Shown one piece after another: positions 32,501 to 41,529 of a stretch of 64,000 nucleotides of DNA. The notes under the pieces are model-generated. The model had not been told where the DNA came from. It saw only the letters and a program-made list of their open reading frames with translations, and ran no database searches. The stretch's first letter is position 1; the number at the start of each line of letters is the position of its first letter. Made by a program: the position numbers and the translations under genes. The DNA is from Amyelois transitella (taxonomy: Eukaryota; Arthropoda; Insecta; Lepidoptera; Pyralidae): the NCBI RefSeq assembly GCF_032362555.1, contig NC_083507.1:809001-873000 (forward strand), read 5' to 3'.

Positions 32501-33648
32501 AGCCTACAAACTTGGGATTCTTTTTTAGGCGATGGGCTAGCAACACGTCTCTATTTGAATCTCAATTCTATCATTTAGCCAAATATCTGAACATGGCCAT
32601 TCAATCTATTCAGGGCTGTCGGCTTTGTCTACCCCGCAAGGGATATAGACGTGACCATATGTATGTATGCCTAAATTTTCAACATAAAATAATTTTTTTT
32701 TTGCTCACCCTAAATATAAATTAAAAATATGACTCACCAATGTACAAGAACTACACCATCATTAGCTATGGCATTTCTTATGAATTGATTTGTATCAGGA
32801 AGGTGACTTATTAGATCCTCCTTAGGCACATCCGCCACTGTAAGACAAAAAAAAAAAACCTTATAAATCATCAAGGAAGCAGCGACAGGTGATAAACCTG
32901 GCAACACTGGCATATAAATAAAATCAATAATTACTTGACAACTTTTCTAAGCAGTTCTATTTTAACTATGTGATTTTCAGCACTTTAGAATATAACCACT
33001 CCATATCTATGGATGTCGTAAAAGGCAATTAAAGGATAACTTGGGATTCCTCATGTTGGTGATAGGCTAGTAACCTGTCACTATTAGAATCTCAATTCTA
33101 TCATTAAGCCATACAGCTGAACATGGCCTTTCAGTCTTTTCGAGACTGTTGGCCCAGTCTTCCCTACAAGGGATATAGACATGTATATAAAGCTTCTACA
33201 AGTGAACTTTATAATAAATGCATACTCTACCAGTCTTATCTTTATAAGAAAATTTTCAGAAAATCCACACGAGAGAAAATTTAAGAAAATGTTCCTTACG
33301 CTTCACATATTTGAATGTGAGATTGCCACGGTCCAGTATGGTCCTCGGCAGAGGCACCACATCTATGGTCAGAACGTGGGTTATCTGCAGCTTTTCCAAT
33401 GCTTTGGAATCTCTTGCACATGCTAAATTACCTGAAATCAGAGAGATGGAGCTCTGTAACCATTAAATAAATAATGTAGATGACATTTTCATTCTAATGC
33501 AATTGATTTAGGCGTTTGCAAAAAGTAATTGATTACCTAAGTACAGGCCTTCATCAATTAAGTCAACACTAATATCAATATTGTCATCTTGAAGGGAGTC
33601 CTGGGAGTCTGAAGCATGAATCTGCACATCTGCCACTTGCTTCGCCAT
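26538..33648 (-). CDS. Dusp12: DUSP12-like dual-specificity phosphatase with C-terminal zinc-binding domain, 8 exons
   Basis: Minus-strand exons: 33648-33537, 33431-33300, 32837-32738, 32118-31883, 30902-30754, 30048-29845, 27711-27522 and 26641-26538. The phases agree throughout and give 408 residues. GLYLGN (about 34-39) opens the phosphatase domain. The catalytic loop HCYFGVSRS is at 114-122 with nucleophile Cys115, split across the exon 3/4 junction. The zinc-binding half has CRKC at 223-226, C331/C335, the EPMAWM segment at 342-347, CPKC at 360-363, GSFNW at 368-372 and CKCPCG at 376-381, the order I recall for DUSP12/YVH1. That family dephosphorylates Ser/Thr/Tyr substrates and has a conserved role in 60S ribosome maturation. 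The protein is longer than the ~340-residue human form mainly because of exon 6 (residues 244-311), which is acidic and low in complexity. A 5' UTR intron is possible (acceptor near 33670). Exon 6 is partly duplicated downstream. Confidence 0.9.
26680..26865. repeat. Helitron-like relic in DUSP12 intron 7
   Basis: Begins ACTAGCGACCCGCCCCGGCT, has CTTCGCACGGGTGCAA, AATCACTCTACCTG and CCGCATCAAAATCCGTTGCG, and ends near ACTATGTAGTGA. This is widespread arthropod repeat wording; class not certain. Confidence 0.55.
26866..27388. other. unassigned sequence in DUSP12 intron 7
   Basis: 26890-27165 is GC-richer than its surroundings but has no recognised family. 27135-27200 has a weak RTE-L match (GCGGATGAAGCAAAC, GGGATCGTGACAAGTGG). 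27305-27340 (TTGACTGGTAGAGAATG) matches the LINE-E 3' end. Confidence 0.4.
27389..27468 (-). repeat. SINE-A 3' fragment in DUSP12 intron 7
   Basis: ATATAATCACGCCTATATCC through CAGTCTTGAGAAGACTG to TACGTTCAGCTG; it ends about 50 bp from the exon 7 donor. Confidence 0.75.
27720..27984 (-). repeat. SINE-A, full length, abutting the DUSP12 exon 7 acceptor
   Basis: Sense to the gene; its tail reads (TATG)n directly into TTTTCCAG of the exon 7 acceptor (exon starts 27711). Complete body, head GCCGGGAGCCACACGGCAC. Confidence 0.9.
28025..28240 (-). pseudogene. C-terminal LINE ORF2 fragment inside DUSP12 intron 6
   Basis: The minus strand encodes EGSRPRGRSPMRWTDQIK, then GSLNECSRMTSSREKWRDIV, a typical LINE ORF2 C-terminal tail (R-G-R-x-P-x-RW-DQI ... 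REKWR). It is truncated at the 5' side and flanked by SINE-A and Helitron remnants. Confidence 0.7.
28301..28345 (-). mobile_element. Lep1-type Helitron 3' fragment
   Basis: GTAGCTGTGCCGGCGACTTC and CGTCCGCGCGGTATAGTTAT only. Confidence 0.6.
28455..28660. repeat. repeat family H (AGAGGCCGCCCGCGACTTCG), DUSP12 intron 6
   Basis: Shares ~170 bp with 30927-31100: CTAGAGGCCGCCCGCGACTT, AACTCTGGGATAAAAAGTAG and TAATCGGTTCAGTAGTTTTT. It has the CTAG-like edge and GCGACTTCGTCCGC block of Helitron families but a different interior. Confidence 0.65.
28663..28934 (-). mobile_element. Lep1-type Helitron, full length, DUSP12 intron 6
   Basis: CTAGCTGTGCCCGCGACTTC at one edge and ATTAGTATAGA at the other, with the (CAAA)n block before CTCTTCAGC. 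Confidence 0.85.
29057..29319 (+). repeat. SINE-A, full length, inside the duplicated DUSP12 segment
   Basis: Head GCCGTGTGGTTCCCGGCACC to GTGATAATATGTATGTATGT. Flanks ACAAATTTG and ACAAATCTG are a probable target duplication with one change. It sits in intron-like sequence homologous to that after exon 6. Confidence 0.85.
29320..29458 (-). pseudogene. partial duplicate of DUSP12 exon 6
   Basis: This 139 bp block matches 29835-29973, the 3' part of DUSP12 exon 6 plus its donor flank, with about seven substitutions and no indel. The open frame is kept (GELLIEKLQRLASQVLG is identical) and a donor-like CAG|GTCAGA is present. The 5' half of the exon and its acceptor are missing; upstream lie a short AGCTATATA junction and RTE-L LINE sequence. 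The nearest AG (in the LINE part) would put a stop in frame after DUSP12 exon 5 or 6, so inclusion as an exon is unlikely. Confidence 0.8.
29466..29800 (-). repeat. RTE-L LINE 3' end with its terminal ~110 bp repeated
   Basis: From GATCAAGATACG the antisense end runs through GGTTTCGGGTACTTTTAACC and TTCGCTTCATCCACATTCAT to CATACATACATAAAATCACG. The terminal segment then recurs a second time in full and a third time in part, ending at the duplicated exon. Confidence 0.85.
30128..30320 (+). repeat. SINE-A, old copy, DUSP12 intron 5
   Basis: GTGACTAAAGGATAGG through TATCAAGACTGTTAGG to GTGACATATATATGTATGTA. Confidence 0.65.
30321..30753. other. DUSP12 intron 5, mostly unassigned
   Basis: AT-rich sequence between the SINE-A and the exon 5 donor. 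An open frame continues past the exon 5 donor but loses DUSP12 similarity at the GTGATG donor. Confidence 0.45.
30927..31100. repeat. repeat family H, second copy, DUSP12 intron 4
   Basis: TAGAGGCCGCCCGCGACTTC through GTGAAAGAGTAACAAACAGT, nearly identical to 28455-28630, so both are relatively young. It starts 25 bp upstream of exon 5. Confidence 0.7.
31101..31392. other. DUSP12 intron 4 sequence, nothing recognised
   Basis: AT-rich, no repeat family or exon identified. Confidence 0.4.
31393..31668. repeat. SINE-A fragments in opposite orientations
   Basis: 31393-31432 is a minus-strand 3' end (AATCACGTCTATATCCCTTG). 31452-31668 is a plus-strand body from AAAAAAGAATAGGACCACTT to GACGTGACTATATTTATG. 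Confidence 0.65.
31683..31872 (-). repeat. LINE-E 3' end with (TAGA)n tail, DUSP12 intron 4
   Basis: AAACTCTTTATTGCACCATA, GGCACAAAGGCGGACTTATC and CCAGTCAACCTTTGGGTGG. In sense this is GGTTGACTGGAAGAG...TGCAATAAAGAGTTT, a LINE-like 3' UTR. A second near-identical copy is at 50695-50870. Confidence 0.7.
32145..32273 (+). repeat. SINE-A, 5'-truncated, DUSP12 intron 3
   Basis: GTCACTAATTGAATCTCAATT to GATATAGACGTGACTGTATG; about 25 bp upstream of the exon 4 acceptor. Confidence 0.75.
32331..32468 (+). repeat. LINE-like 3' end (type F), DUSP12 intron 3
   Basis: TTACATCTTATTAATTATGT, CTGCTGGAAGAAATTTCTCT and AAATAAGTAGTGCCC, ending (ATAA)n. It matches 48416-48540 closely. Confidence 0.6.
32469..32669 (+). 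repeat. SINE-A, 5'-truncated, DUSP12 intron 3
   Basis: ATGTCGTAAAAGGCGTCTAA to GATATAGACGTGACCATATG; about 70 bp after the exon 3 donor on the other strand. Confidence 0.75.
32985..33187 (+). repeat. SINE-A, diverged, DUSP12 intron 2
   Basis: AATATAACCACTCCATATCT, GGATGTCGTAAAAGGC and CAGTCTTTTCGAGACTG, ending GGGATATAGACATG. Confidence 0.75.
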
Positions 33649-34300
33649 CTGCCTTTACAAAATTTTACTCTGTAACAAAAAAAAATATAAACACTCTTTG
33701 ACATGAAGATCTTTTTAAGTATTTTAGATTGAAGTAAACAGTACTGTTTAATGATTAGTCCGATTACGATATATACGATATAAATGAAAAAATTACATTA
33801 AGCAAGTCGCTAGTTAAATTTTAAGATAAAAACAATCTTATAAGACCAACCTGAGAAAAATCAATAATTTGAGTGGGTTAAAAGTAGGGCACAGTCACTG
33901 CGACTCTATTATTTTCTCTATAAACAATTACAATTTATTGTGGCGATAGTAACAACTTAACGTTGAAATCCACATTTATTTGTAGATAAAATAAAAAATA
34001 ATTCAACCAATGCCTGTCTGTTTTTATTTTTTACCACTCCGCGCGCTATTTACAAACCGCCGACTGAATGACAGTGACATACATAGATCTCTGTTTAGTT
34101 TGTGACAGTGACTTTTCTTTCTACGTCATAATTTTTCGATACAATTTAGCGGCAAAAACGTTAGAATAACATTTCAAAAATATTTTTTTAATTCAATAAT
34201 GTGTGTGCGTGTTGGGTCTCTTACTATTAGCATAAAAAATAAACCATAATATAAGTTTGATTTTTCTATGTAGCATGCCGTATTATAGCTATAGCGCAGT
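33649..34300 (-). promoter_or_regulatory. upstream region of DUSP12
   Basis: Holds a possible 5' UTR acceptor (TTTTGTTACAG, exon edge near 33669) and a modest GC-rich spot at 34040-34075 (CCGCGCGCTATTTACAAACC) that could be the promoter. Otherwise AT-rich. Confidence 0.35.
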
Positions 34301-34305
34301 TATTT

Positions 34306-34790
34306 TTATAACAAATGCATAACGTTTTTACGCATAATTATTTGAAGCATAATATATCCAAGCATAATCATGTTTAGGCATAACATTATCAACCATAAAT
34401 TTATTTAAATATAACAATATCAAACCTAGTGAATCCGTATTTTTATTGGCACAGTTTGAAGCTCCGCTCGCTCCATTTTGTGTGGTCACAAGATAACCCT
34501 AACTTAGTTAAATCTATTTTAACCTACCTTGTAGAAGTTTGTAGTGGTTAAAAATAGCCTAATAACATACATACGCAATTATATTTTATTCTTAAGGGTA
34601 TTTTTTGACTAAGGGGTACTATCGCCCCCCGATAACCCCGTGCAGGGGGCTAAGCCCCCCCAAGTTCGAAGATTATGCGAGTTACCTATTTGCCTAAATA
34701 AATTAGCCTAATTTAGCCTTATTCCCAAAATTAATTGCCTTCGACCTATTATGCCAAAATCGTTATGCCAAAAAACAATAGTACAAAATA
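34306..34790. repeat. cluster of short GCATAA repeats facing inverted TTATGCC repeats
   Basis: On the left, GCATAA recurs about every 14-17 bp (near 34316, 34333, 34347, 34363, 34377). On the right, the inverted form TTATGCC recurs (near 34748 and 34765), with a GGGGGCTAAGCCCCCC palindrome between. It may be a non-autonomous element with subterminal repeats. Confidence 0.5.
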
Positions 34791-35811
34791 ATTAACGCGA
34801 CAATAAGTGGCCCCGTGTGTGTTATTACGATTATTTACATATTGTTAAACTTAATATTGCTAGTTATAATAGAAAAGGTTTTAGGTTTTCTTTCACCGTA
34901 TGATTCAAATCCATACAAAAAAGATACCATAAAAAATGTAGCGTAGTTTTGATAAATTTTACGCCCTTTGATACCCCATCGTCAGAGATCTATCAGTATT
35001 AGTAAGTCAAAAGGATTTGCATTAATAAGCTGAACGCCAGTTGCCAGATGCAATTTAAAAAAAAGAGGTGCTCTTAAACAAACAATGTTATGAAAAAAAA
35101 ACTTTACCTAACCGTTATAACTTGCAGCGTAACTTTCTAAACGGCTCGGTAGGTTAGCTATACATGTACTGTAGATATGTGATTTGCGATTTTCGACATT
35201 TCGAAATTACGGTATTGTCATCGCGGTTAAGGGTCAAATGATCAATGGAATGCGTAGATGTAGAATCTATGATGCCCATGATGTCGACATCTGTCACGCT
35301 GAGGATAAAGGCTTGGCTTTGAGTCATATGGACTAGCGTTCGAAATTTGAAGTCAAAAAATATTTTATTTATCAGAAGGAAGACATAGTATCGACATTTT
35401 TTTTTTTTGACAAGGTCCAATTAAATTTTCGTTTACAAATGAGAAGTGCAATTTGAGCCCTTTCGCGCTCAACTCCACATACCAACAAAGATTATACAAC
35501 AGCTGATGATTCACGTCTTGCCAGACCAATAATCTACGGAGTTACTTAATTGGCAAGGTTCTTTGTCAATTTTGGACTTTGGACATTGAGAAATAAAATC
35601 AGCGACCTTAATTTTAAAAAAAATATGGACTTCGGACGACCAATTTATAAGTAGGGTAACTGGCCACTTTGAGTCTGTGCAAATATTATGAAACGCCATT
35701 AACTTCGTAAATGGAACTTTAAAAAAAATATTTTGGTTGTGAGCTCATTCCGCTTATTGGTTTTTCAAAAACTTCGTAAGGCACCATCTACTTTCTTTTA
35801 TTCTAACTAAC
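34791..35811. other. unassigned sequence, no gene supported
   Basis: Moderately AT-rich. Short minus-strand open frames (35154-35420, 35511-35699) have no recognised motif, start signal or splice partner. Confidence 0.4.
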
Positions 35812-36063
35812 ATACATATAATCACGTCTATATCGCTTGCGGGGTAGACAGAGCCAACAGTCTTAAAAATACTGATTGGGCCACGTTCAGCTGTTTGGCT
35901 TAATAGTAGAATTGAGATTCAAATAGTAACAGGTTGCTAGCCCATCGCCTAAAAGAAAAGTCTTAAGTTTATAAGCCTTAGTCGCCTTTTACGACATCCA
36001 TGGGAATGAGAGAGAGAGTGGTCCTATTCTTTTCGTTTTATTGGTGCCTGTAACCACAAGGAA
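35812..36063 (-). repeat. SINE-A, near full length
   Basis: ACATACATATAATCACGTCT through GGCCACGTTCAGCTGTTTGG to GGTGCCTGTAACCACAAGG. Confidence 0.85.
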
Positions 36064-36534
36064 CAATACGTTATTCTATCTCTCATTTCTATATATCAAT
36101 ATAGCGTATCTATTCGTAGCGTAACTGAGACAGTTTGGCTTTACAAAATAAATCCCTAATAATATGATCCGAAATACAGTATATTGACCAAATTAGAACG
36201 GAGCTGCAATGCGCATTGTAAACTTACATGTCACACTTAATTAACATAACAACATACAGGTAAGCTTAAATCATAACCCTCTTTCCTTCGCCGTAGTCGG
36301 TTAAAAACGGCCGTTGATCAGCTGAGTGTGCAATACGTCTAATGCAACACAAGGAAACGCAAAGGTTTTGTGCTAGAAATCTGGGATAGTCAATATTGCC
36401 TAGGCTGAAACTAGGTCCAATTACCACAGAGCATCGAACGATCAAGGCTCGTGGCGAAAATTTGTGTGCTACCTAATGTTTAGAATAAGGTTCATAGACT
36501 TTTATTTTCATAAAGACATTTTTACATCACTTAT
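36064..36534. other. intergenic sequence, nothing recognised
   Basis: No exon or repeat family identified. Confidence 0.4.
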
Positions 36535-36830
36535 ATACATACACATGGTCACGTCTATATCCCTTGCAGGGAAGACAGAGCCAACAGTCTTGAAAAGACT
36601 GAATGGCCACGTTCAGCTATTTGGTTAAATGATAGAATTGATTTTCAAATAGTGACAGGTTGCTAGCCCATCGCCTAAAAAAGAATCCCAAGTTTGTAAG
36701 CTTATCCCTTACTTATTAAGGGATACTTAGTCGCCTTTTACGACATCCATGTGAAAGAGATGGATCTTTTTAAGGCTCTGTCTACCACGCAAGGGATTTA
36801 AACGTGATTATATCTATGTATGTATGTACT
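36535..36830. repeat. SINE-A pair in opposite orientations, joined at their 5' parts
   Basis: 36535-36766 is minus-strand, from ACATGGTCACGTCTATATCC to CATGTGAAAGAGATGG, with a short internal duplication of TTAAGGGATACTTAGTC. 36770-36830 is a plus-strand 3' end with ATGT tail. Confidence 0.75.
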
Positions 36831-37214
36831 ACATTAATTTTCAATTGACTAAAATGGTGTAATCCTATTAATTGCAAAACGCCTTTCGCGTGGTCTACCT
36901 CGGTTGCGCGTTAAGTAATATGTTTAAGTGGAGTAACTTGCAATTTAGTATATTGCAACAAATTGTTTATAAACATGTATTTTCACGAGATCCTACCCGC
37001 GTAGAAACTTCTGTGGGAAACGATGTCATGTAAAAAATCCTTTTTGAAAGAAAGAAAGAATAATCTTTATTTGGCGCAAGATGTAATATTACATTGTTCA
37101 TGAACATAGAAATAAAAAAAAAATTACATGATTCGACCAATAGGGTTTCCACTCAGCATATAGTTTATATATGTTGAGTATGAGTGAGTGCAACTATGTT
37201 CTTATTGTTGTAAT

Positions 37215-37325
37215 CAAGTAGACAAAAGGTAGGCAGAAGGAATCTACAGAAAAATAAGGGATCGTGGCAAGTGGAAAGGTGTAGTCTCTGCCTACCCCTC
37301 CGGGATAAAGGCGTTGTTTTGTTTA
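37215..37325 (+). repeat. RTE-L LINE 3' fragment
   Basis: GGGATCGTGGCAAGTGGAAA and GTAGTCTCTGCCTACCCCTC, then CGGGATAAAGGCG. Confidence 0.75.
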
Positions 37326-37395
37326 TTTCTGTGCAATCTTGTCTACCTATCTCTGTTCATCATAATCGGCTCTGTTTTTCAGTTTATTCCTCTAT

Positions 37396-37521
37396 TTTTA
37401 GACGATGGGCTAGCAACCTGTCACTATTTTAAGCCAAACGGCTGAACGAGGCCTATCAGTCTAAGTCTGTTGGCTCTGTCTACCCCGCCAGGGATATAGA
37501 CGTGAGTGTGTGTGTGTGTGG
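37396..37521 (+). repeat. SINE-A, shortened, with (GT)n replacing the tail
   Basis: TTTAGACGATGGGCTAGCAA to GATATAGACGTGAGTGTGTG; the ATGT tail is replaced by a GT microsatellite. Confidence 0.7.
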
Positions 37522-37805
37522 GATAGATTTAGTTACTTATGATTAAGTAAGTAGTTTAGATATGAATGCACTATGACCACTACAGAGCAGTGAAGCCTCT
37601 TCATTGAACGTTCGACGCTCTGTGGTACCTAACATCAGAACTATCATATTACACTTATTGTGTAACTGTGTAGTTCAATGAAGCGCGCTGTTCCGGGAGC
37701 GCCCCCCCATTACGAGGTCACAAGAATTATAGGGTATAACAAGGAAATTATGGGTAATTGATGACAATGTTGCTTCGTTCATGTCTCGTGTCGAACTGAA
37801 ATTCA
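37522..37805. other. intergenic sequence with nested inverted repeats
   Basis: ACAGAGC/GCTCTGT arms enclose TGAAG/CTTCA, and CTTCATTGAAC recurs inverted as GTTCAATGAAG about 65 bp on. No coding potential. Confidence 0.45.
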
Positions 37806-38030
37806 ATTTTTTTTTATTAAATTATGGGACATTTCACACATCGCTTAACAATTGTCATATCTTTTGGTTTCACAACATTGGTTGACCTATACTGCCACTA
37901 CCAAAGCGTCAGTACAGAAGAACATGTAACAAACTGCACTGCAGCATTTTCTTCAATAACGTCAACTGCACAGTTTTTCCAAACTATGAATAAGAATAGA
38001 AACATAATTTTAAATAGAATGTCAAATTTA
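37806..38030 (-). repeat. LINE-D2 3' UTR copy, diverged
   Basis: ATCGCTTAACAATTGTCATA, CATTGGTTGACC and ACTGCACTGCAGCATTTTCT. The GAAGCGG arm is mutated in this copy. Confidence 0.7.
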
Positions 38031-38272
38031 AATAAATTGATGTACAAGGGAATGAACCTCCAGTTAACAGCTTACCAGTATGAATGATCGTGAGTTAAAT
38101 TCCTTAGAAAGAAATTTTTGAACAAAAGACATCAACGCTTCACCCCTGCGCATGCGCATAGAATTGTGCTTTTTTCTTGTACTCTTTAAAGCGTAGTCTT
38201 GTATGAAGTGGAAGGAGTATGCAGGGATAGTGGCAAGTAGAAAGATGTAGTTCACCCCACTGTTTATTTATT

Positions 38273-38563
38273 ACTAGCTGTGCCCGCGACTTCGTCCGCG
38301 TGGAATAGTTATTTTGGGCATCATTGAAGCCCTCAAGGATGAATAATTTACCCTGTTTTTTCACATTTTACACTATTTCTTCGCTCCTAATAGTTGCAGC
38401 GTGATGTTATATAGCCTTAAGCCTTCCTCGATAAATGGTCTATTCGACGCAAAAAGAATTTTTCAATTCGAATCAGTAGTTTCAAACAAAATTAGCGCGT
38501 TCAAACAAATAAACAAATAAACAAACAAACAAACCCTTCAGCTTTATAATATTAGTATAGATG
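38273..38563 (-). mobile_element. Lep1-type Helitron, full length
   Basis: CTAGCTGTGCCCGCGACTTC to ATTAGTATAGATG with an expanded (ACAA)n block. Confidence 0.85.
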
Positions 38564-38579
38564 AAGTAGATACTCTAAG

Positions 38580-38795
38580 TCTTAAACGCGCGAATTTAAC
38601 GCCACCTTCAAAAGAATAAAAGTTTTCCTCAAATACCACGGGAACGTTAGTTTTCACCGGGATGAACACTACGCTACTTCCTTCCCCAGACTCTTATTTA
38701 TATATACGCAAAATTTCAAGAAAATCGGTTCAGTAGATAACGCGTGAATAGACAAGAAACAAATAAACTAACTTTCGCATTTTTAATATTAAGCA
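38580..38795. repeat. Helitron/SINE-like relic (AATCGGTTCAGTAG type)
   Basis: CACCGGGATGAACACTACGC, AAATCGGTTCAGTAGATAAC and AACTTTCGCATTTTTAATAT, wording shared with family H ends. Confidence 0.45.
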
Positions 38796-39168
38796 GTTGG
38801 TATTACAGCACACCAAAGAGGTAGTCGTAAGATCCAACATTTGCGAACATTACATAACACGGCCGGTTCCACTTTCAAACGCGACCTTGTGCGTCCATCT
38901 GTGTATTATCGGGCCGTTTCTCGTAAACTTTTTCATCATATTGTCACGTCTTATCCCTTATATGGTAGACAGAACCTCGTTTTAGCAATAGATTCGATGA
39001 TTTTAATTATCATGATTTTGCAATCCGAAAGTAAAAATAAATCAGAAAATATTTGTTCATTTTATTTTTAATTTATTATTTATTAAAACATTGGTAAAAT
39101 ATTCGTATTAATAAATAAAAACCAACCTGAGACACATATCAAAGGACAAAGGACATACATAGTATTGG

Positions 39169-39464
39169 TTGTTCGGACTGTTGGCTCTGTCTGCTCCGCA
39201 AGAGATATAGATGTGATTATATGTATGTATTTTGGGTGCCGTGTGGTTCCCGGAAACCAATAGGAAAAAAAAAATAGGACCACTCCATCTTTTTTCCATG
39301 GATGTCGTTAAAGGCGACTAAAGGATAGGCTTATGAACTTGTGATTCTTTCTTTAGGCGACAGGCTAGCAACCTGTCACTATTTGAATCTCAATTCTATC
39401 ATCAAGCCAAGCAGCTGTAGAAGCAAGGGATGTAGACGTGACTATATATATGTATGTATGTATG
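39169..39464 (+). repeat. two SINE-A copies in tandem, first truncated, second shortened
   Basis: 39169-39232 is a 3' end (GACTGTTGGCTCTGTCTGCT to the tail). 39236-39464 runs from GTGCCGTGTGGTTCCCGGAA to ATATATATGTATGTATGTAT but lacks the CAGTCTTTTCAAGACTG region. Confidence 0.75.
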
Positions 39465-39733
39465 TTTTTTTTAGCAACATGAACCGTATTTGTTTTTCAG
39501 AATCCTTAACATATGAAAACGATGTCTTATAAGTAATGAGTTCCCTCATTTTTTTATTCACATTTGGCATAGGTAGTTATTTTTAAATAATTTTGAATTA
39601 TTCAAATGTACTTTCCAATTATATTTTGAATTAATATTATACATTTATGACGACAAAATGAAGACAAAAATATATATTTAATATTACGTGTATTTATCAT
39701 ATTTATATGTTATTCTTAACTAATATATATTTA

Positions 39734-39885
39734 GAATAGAATAGAATATGTAGATTTATTTTCAAAATTGGATACAAAGTATCCATTATTGACGTCACAT
39801 TACTTAAATCTAATTATACCTACAACCGCTTCCAAAGCGCATGTGTAGAAGAAGCGGCGGAACAAACTACACTGCAGTTTATTAT
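39734..39885 (-). repeat. LINE-D 3' UTR copy
   Basis: TAGAATAGAATATGTAGATT tail side, ATTGACGTCACATTACTTAA, and CCGCTTC...GAAGCGG hairpin arms. Confidence 0.75.
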
Positions 39886-40161
39886 TTAAGAACTTGCCAG
39901 CATTCCGAAATTCCCACCTAAGCGACGCCTCGGGAAAAACTTATATGTAAAAATACGTACGTACATTATTAGCAATTAACATGCGCGTACGCACTAATTG
40001 TTGTGTCGCAAGACCCATTGTTCTCAACACGGTGGCAGAAGAGTCTTCCGCATTATCATGTAGGTCTACTTTCTCATACCCCAGAAACCTTATGTTCACT
40101 CGATTTTAAGTAAGTAGGTAAGTGACTAAATGCTTTATTGTTCACTGCAGGAGTACATTAC

Positions 40162-40595
40162 AAATAGAATAGAATAGAATAGAATAGAATAGATTTATTT
40201 TCAAAATTGGATACAAGGTATCACTTATTGACGTCACATAACTTAAATCTAATTATAACTACTACCGCTTCCAAAGCGCATGTGTAGAAGAAGCGGCGGA
40301 ACAAACTACACTGCAGCATTTTCATAGGACGTCAATTTACAAATATAGATCTCTTAAATCTAAATCGTGGACGAATGCACATTGTCTACATTAAAAAACA
40401 TGTATGAATGTAGAACTGATTATGTCAATACGAATATTTCGTCAAATAAAATAAATATAAAATAAAATATTATATACTGTACAAATTATGTCCAGATCAT
40501 GTCAAAAATACACAAGCATTTAAGAGGCCATTATGTCCAGCTCGGGCCACACATGTTTATCATTAATATAATCCACAATATAAATATAAAACAAA
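40162..40595 (-). mobile_element. LINE-D, 5'-truncated, with 3' UTR and last codons
   Basis: The 3' tail is (GAATA)n on the plus strand (40163-40192). The hairpin arms are 40265-40271 and 40290-40296. 40528-40595 encodes on the minus strand IVDYINDKHVWPELDIMAS, related to the DDYLNDKNIWLELG end of the LINE at 62515. This links the hairpin UTR to a Jockey/CR1-like LINE. Confidence 0.8.
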
Positions 40596-40610
40596 TAGAA
40601 GAATGTACAT

Positions 40611-40866
40611 ACATTACATACATTTAATCAAATCTATCTATGTACCTTGCGGGGTAGACAGAGTCAAAAGTCTTGAAATGACTGATAGGCCACATTCAGC
40701 TGTTTGGCTTAATGCTAGAATTAAGATTCAAATAATGACAGGTTGCTAGCTCATCGCCTATCCTAAGTTTGTAAGCCGGCCCCTTAGTCGCCTTTTACGA
40801 CATCCATTTGAAAGAGATGGAGTAGTCCTATTCTTTTTTGTATTGGTGCCGGGAACCACACGGCAC
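40611..40866 (-). repeat. SINE-A, near full length
   Basis: ATTACATACATTTAATCAAA through CCTTGCGGGGTAGACAGAG to GGGAACCACACGGCAC. Confidence 0.8.
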
Positions 40867-40867
40867 A

Positions 40868-41132
40868 TCCATACTAATATTATAAAGCTGAAGAGTTTGT
40901 TTGTTTGAACGCGCTTATCTCCGAAACTACTGGTTCGAATTGAAAAATTATTTTGCGTTGAGTAGACCATTTATCGAGGAAGGCTTTAGGCTATATAACA
41001 TCACGCTGCAACTATAAGGAGCAAAGAAATAATGGAATATGTGAAAAAAACGGGGAATTAATCATCCTTGAGGGCTTCAATGATGCCCAAAATAACTATT
41101 CCACGCGAACGAAGTCGCGGGCACAACTAGTA
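40868..41132 (+). mobile_element. Lep1-type Helitron, full length
   Basis: TCCATACTAATATTATAAAG to GCGGGCACAACTAG, immediately after the SINE-A head. Confidence 0.85.
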
Positions 41133-41420
41133 TAATATAAAACGTAACAATACATACAGTCGAATTGAAAAACTCCTATTAAACATGTGAATACTAGATA
41201 AATACTTATTATGGAGTAGGATTTAATTCGCTTTCACTCGATGTTTTTGTCTTCCTCTTTTTATTCATACGAATGAATAAGAATTATGACTTTTCACATG
41301 GTAAAGACGAACAATGAAAGAAAACGTGTGAATATCTTCTTAAATATGAGAGTAATGAAACCGGAGCAGCATTAAGATTACAGATGACACACTAGACAGA
41401 GACAAAGCTACGTCCTTACT

Positions 41421-41499
41421 TACGTGGCCATTCAGTCTTTTCAAGACTGTTGGCTCTGTCTACCCCGCAAGGGATATACACGTGACCATATGTATGTAT
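41421..41499 (+). repeat. SINE-A, 5'-truncated, 14 bp target duplication
   Basis: Only the last ~80 bp are present, from TACGTGGCCATTCAGTC to the tail. It is flanked by GCTACGTCCTTACT at 41407-41420 and 41500-41513, a clean sign of target-primed reverse transcription. Confidence 0.9.
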
Positions 41500-41529
41500 G
41501 CTACGTCCTTACTCAATTACTCATGTAAA

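Noticed and set aside
35154-35699. Two minus-strand frames possibly forming a gene
   Set aside because: No recognised domain, no joining splice sites, and ordinary length for AT-rich DNA.
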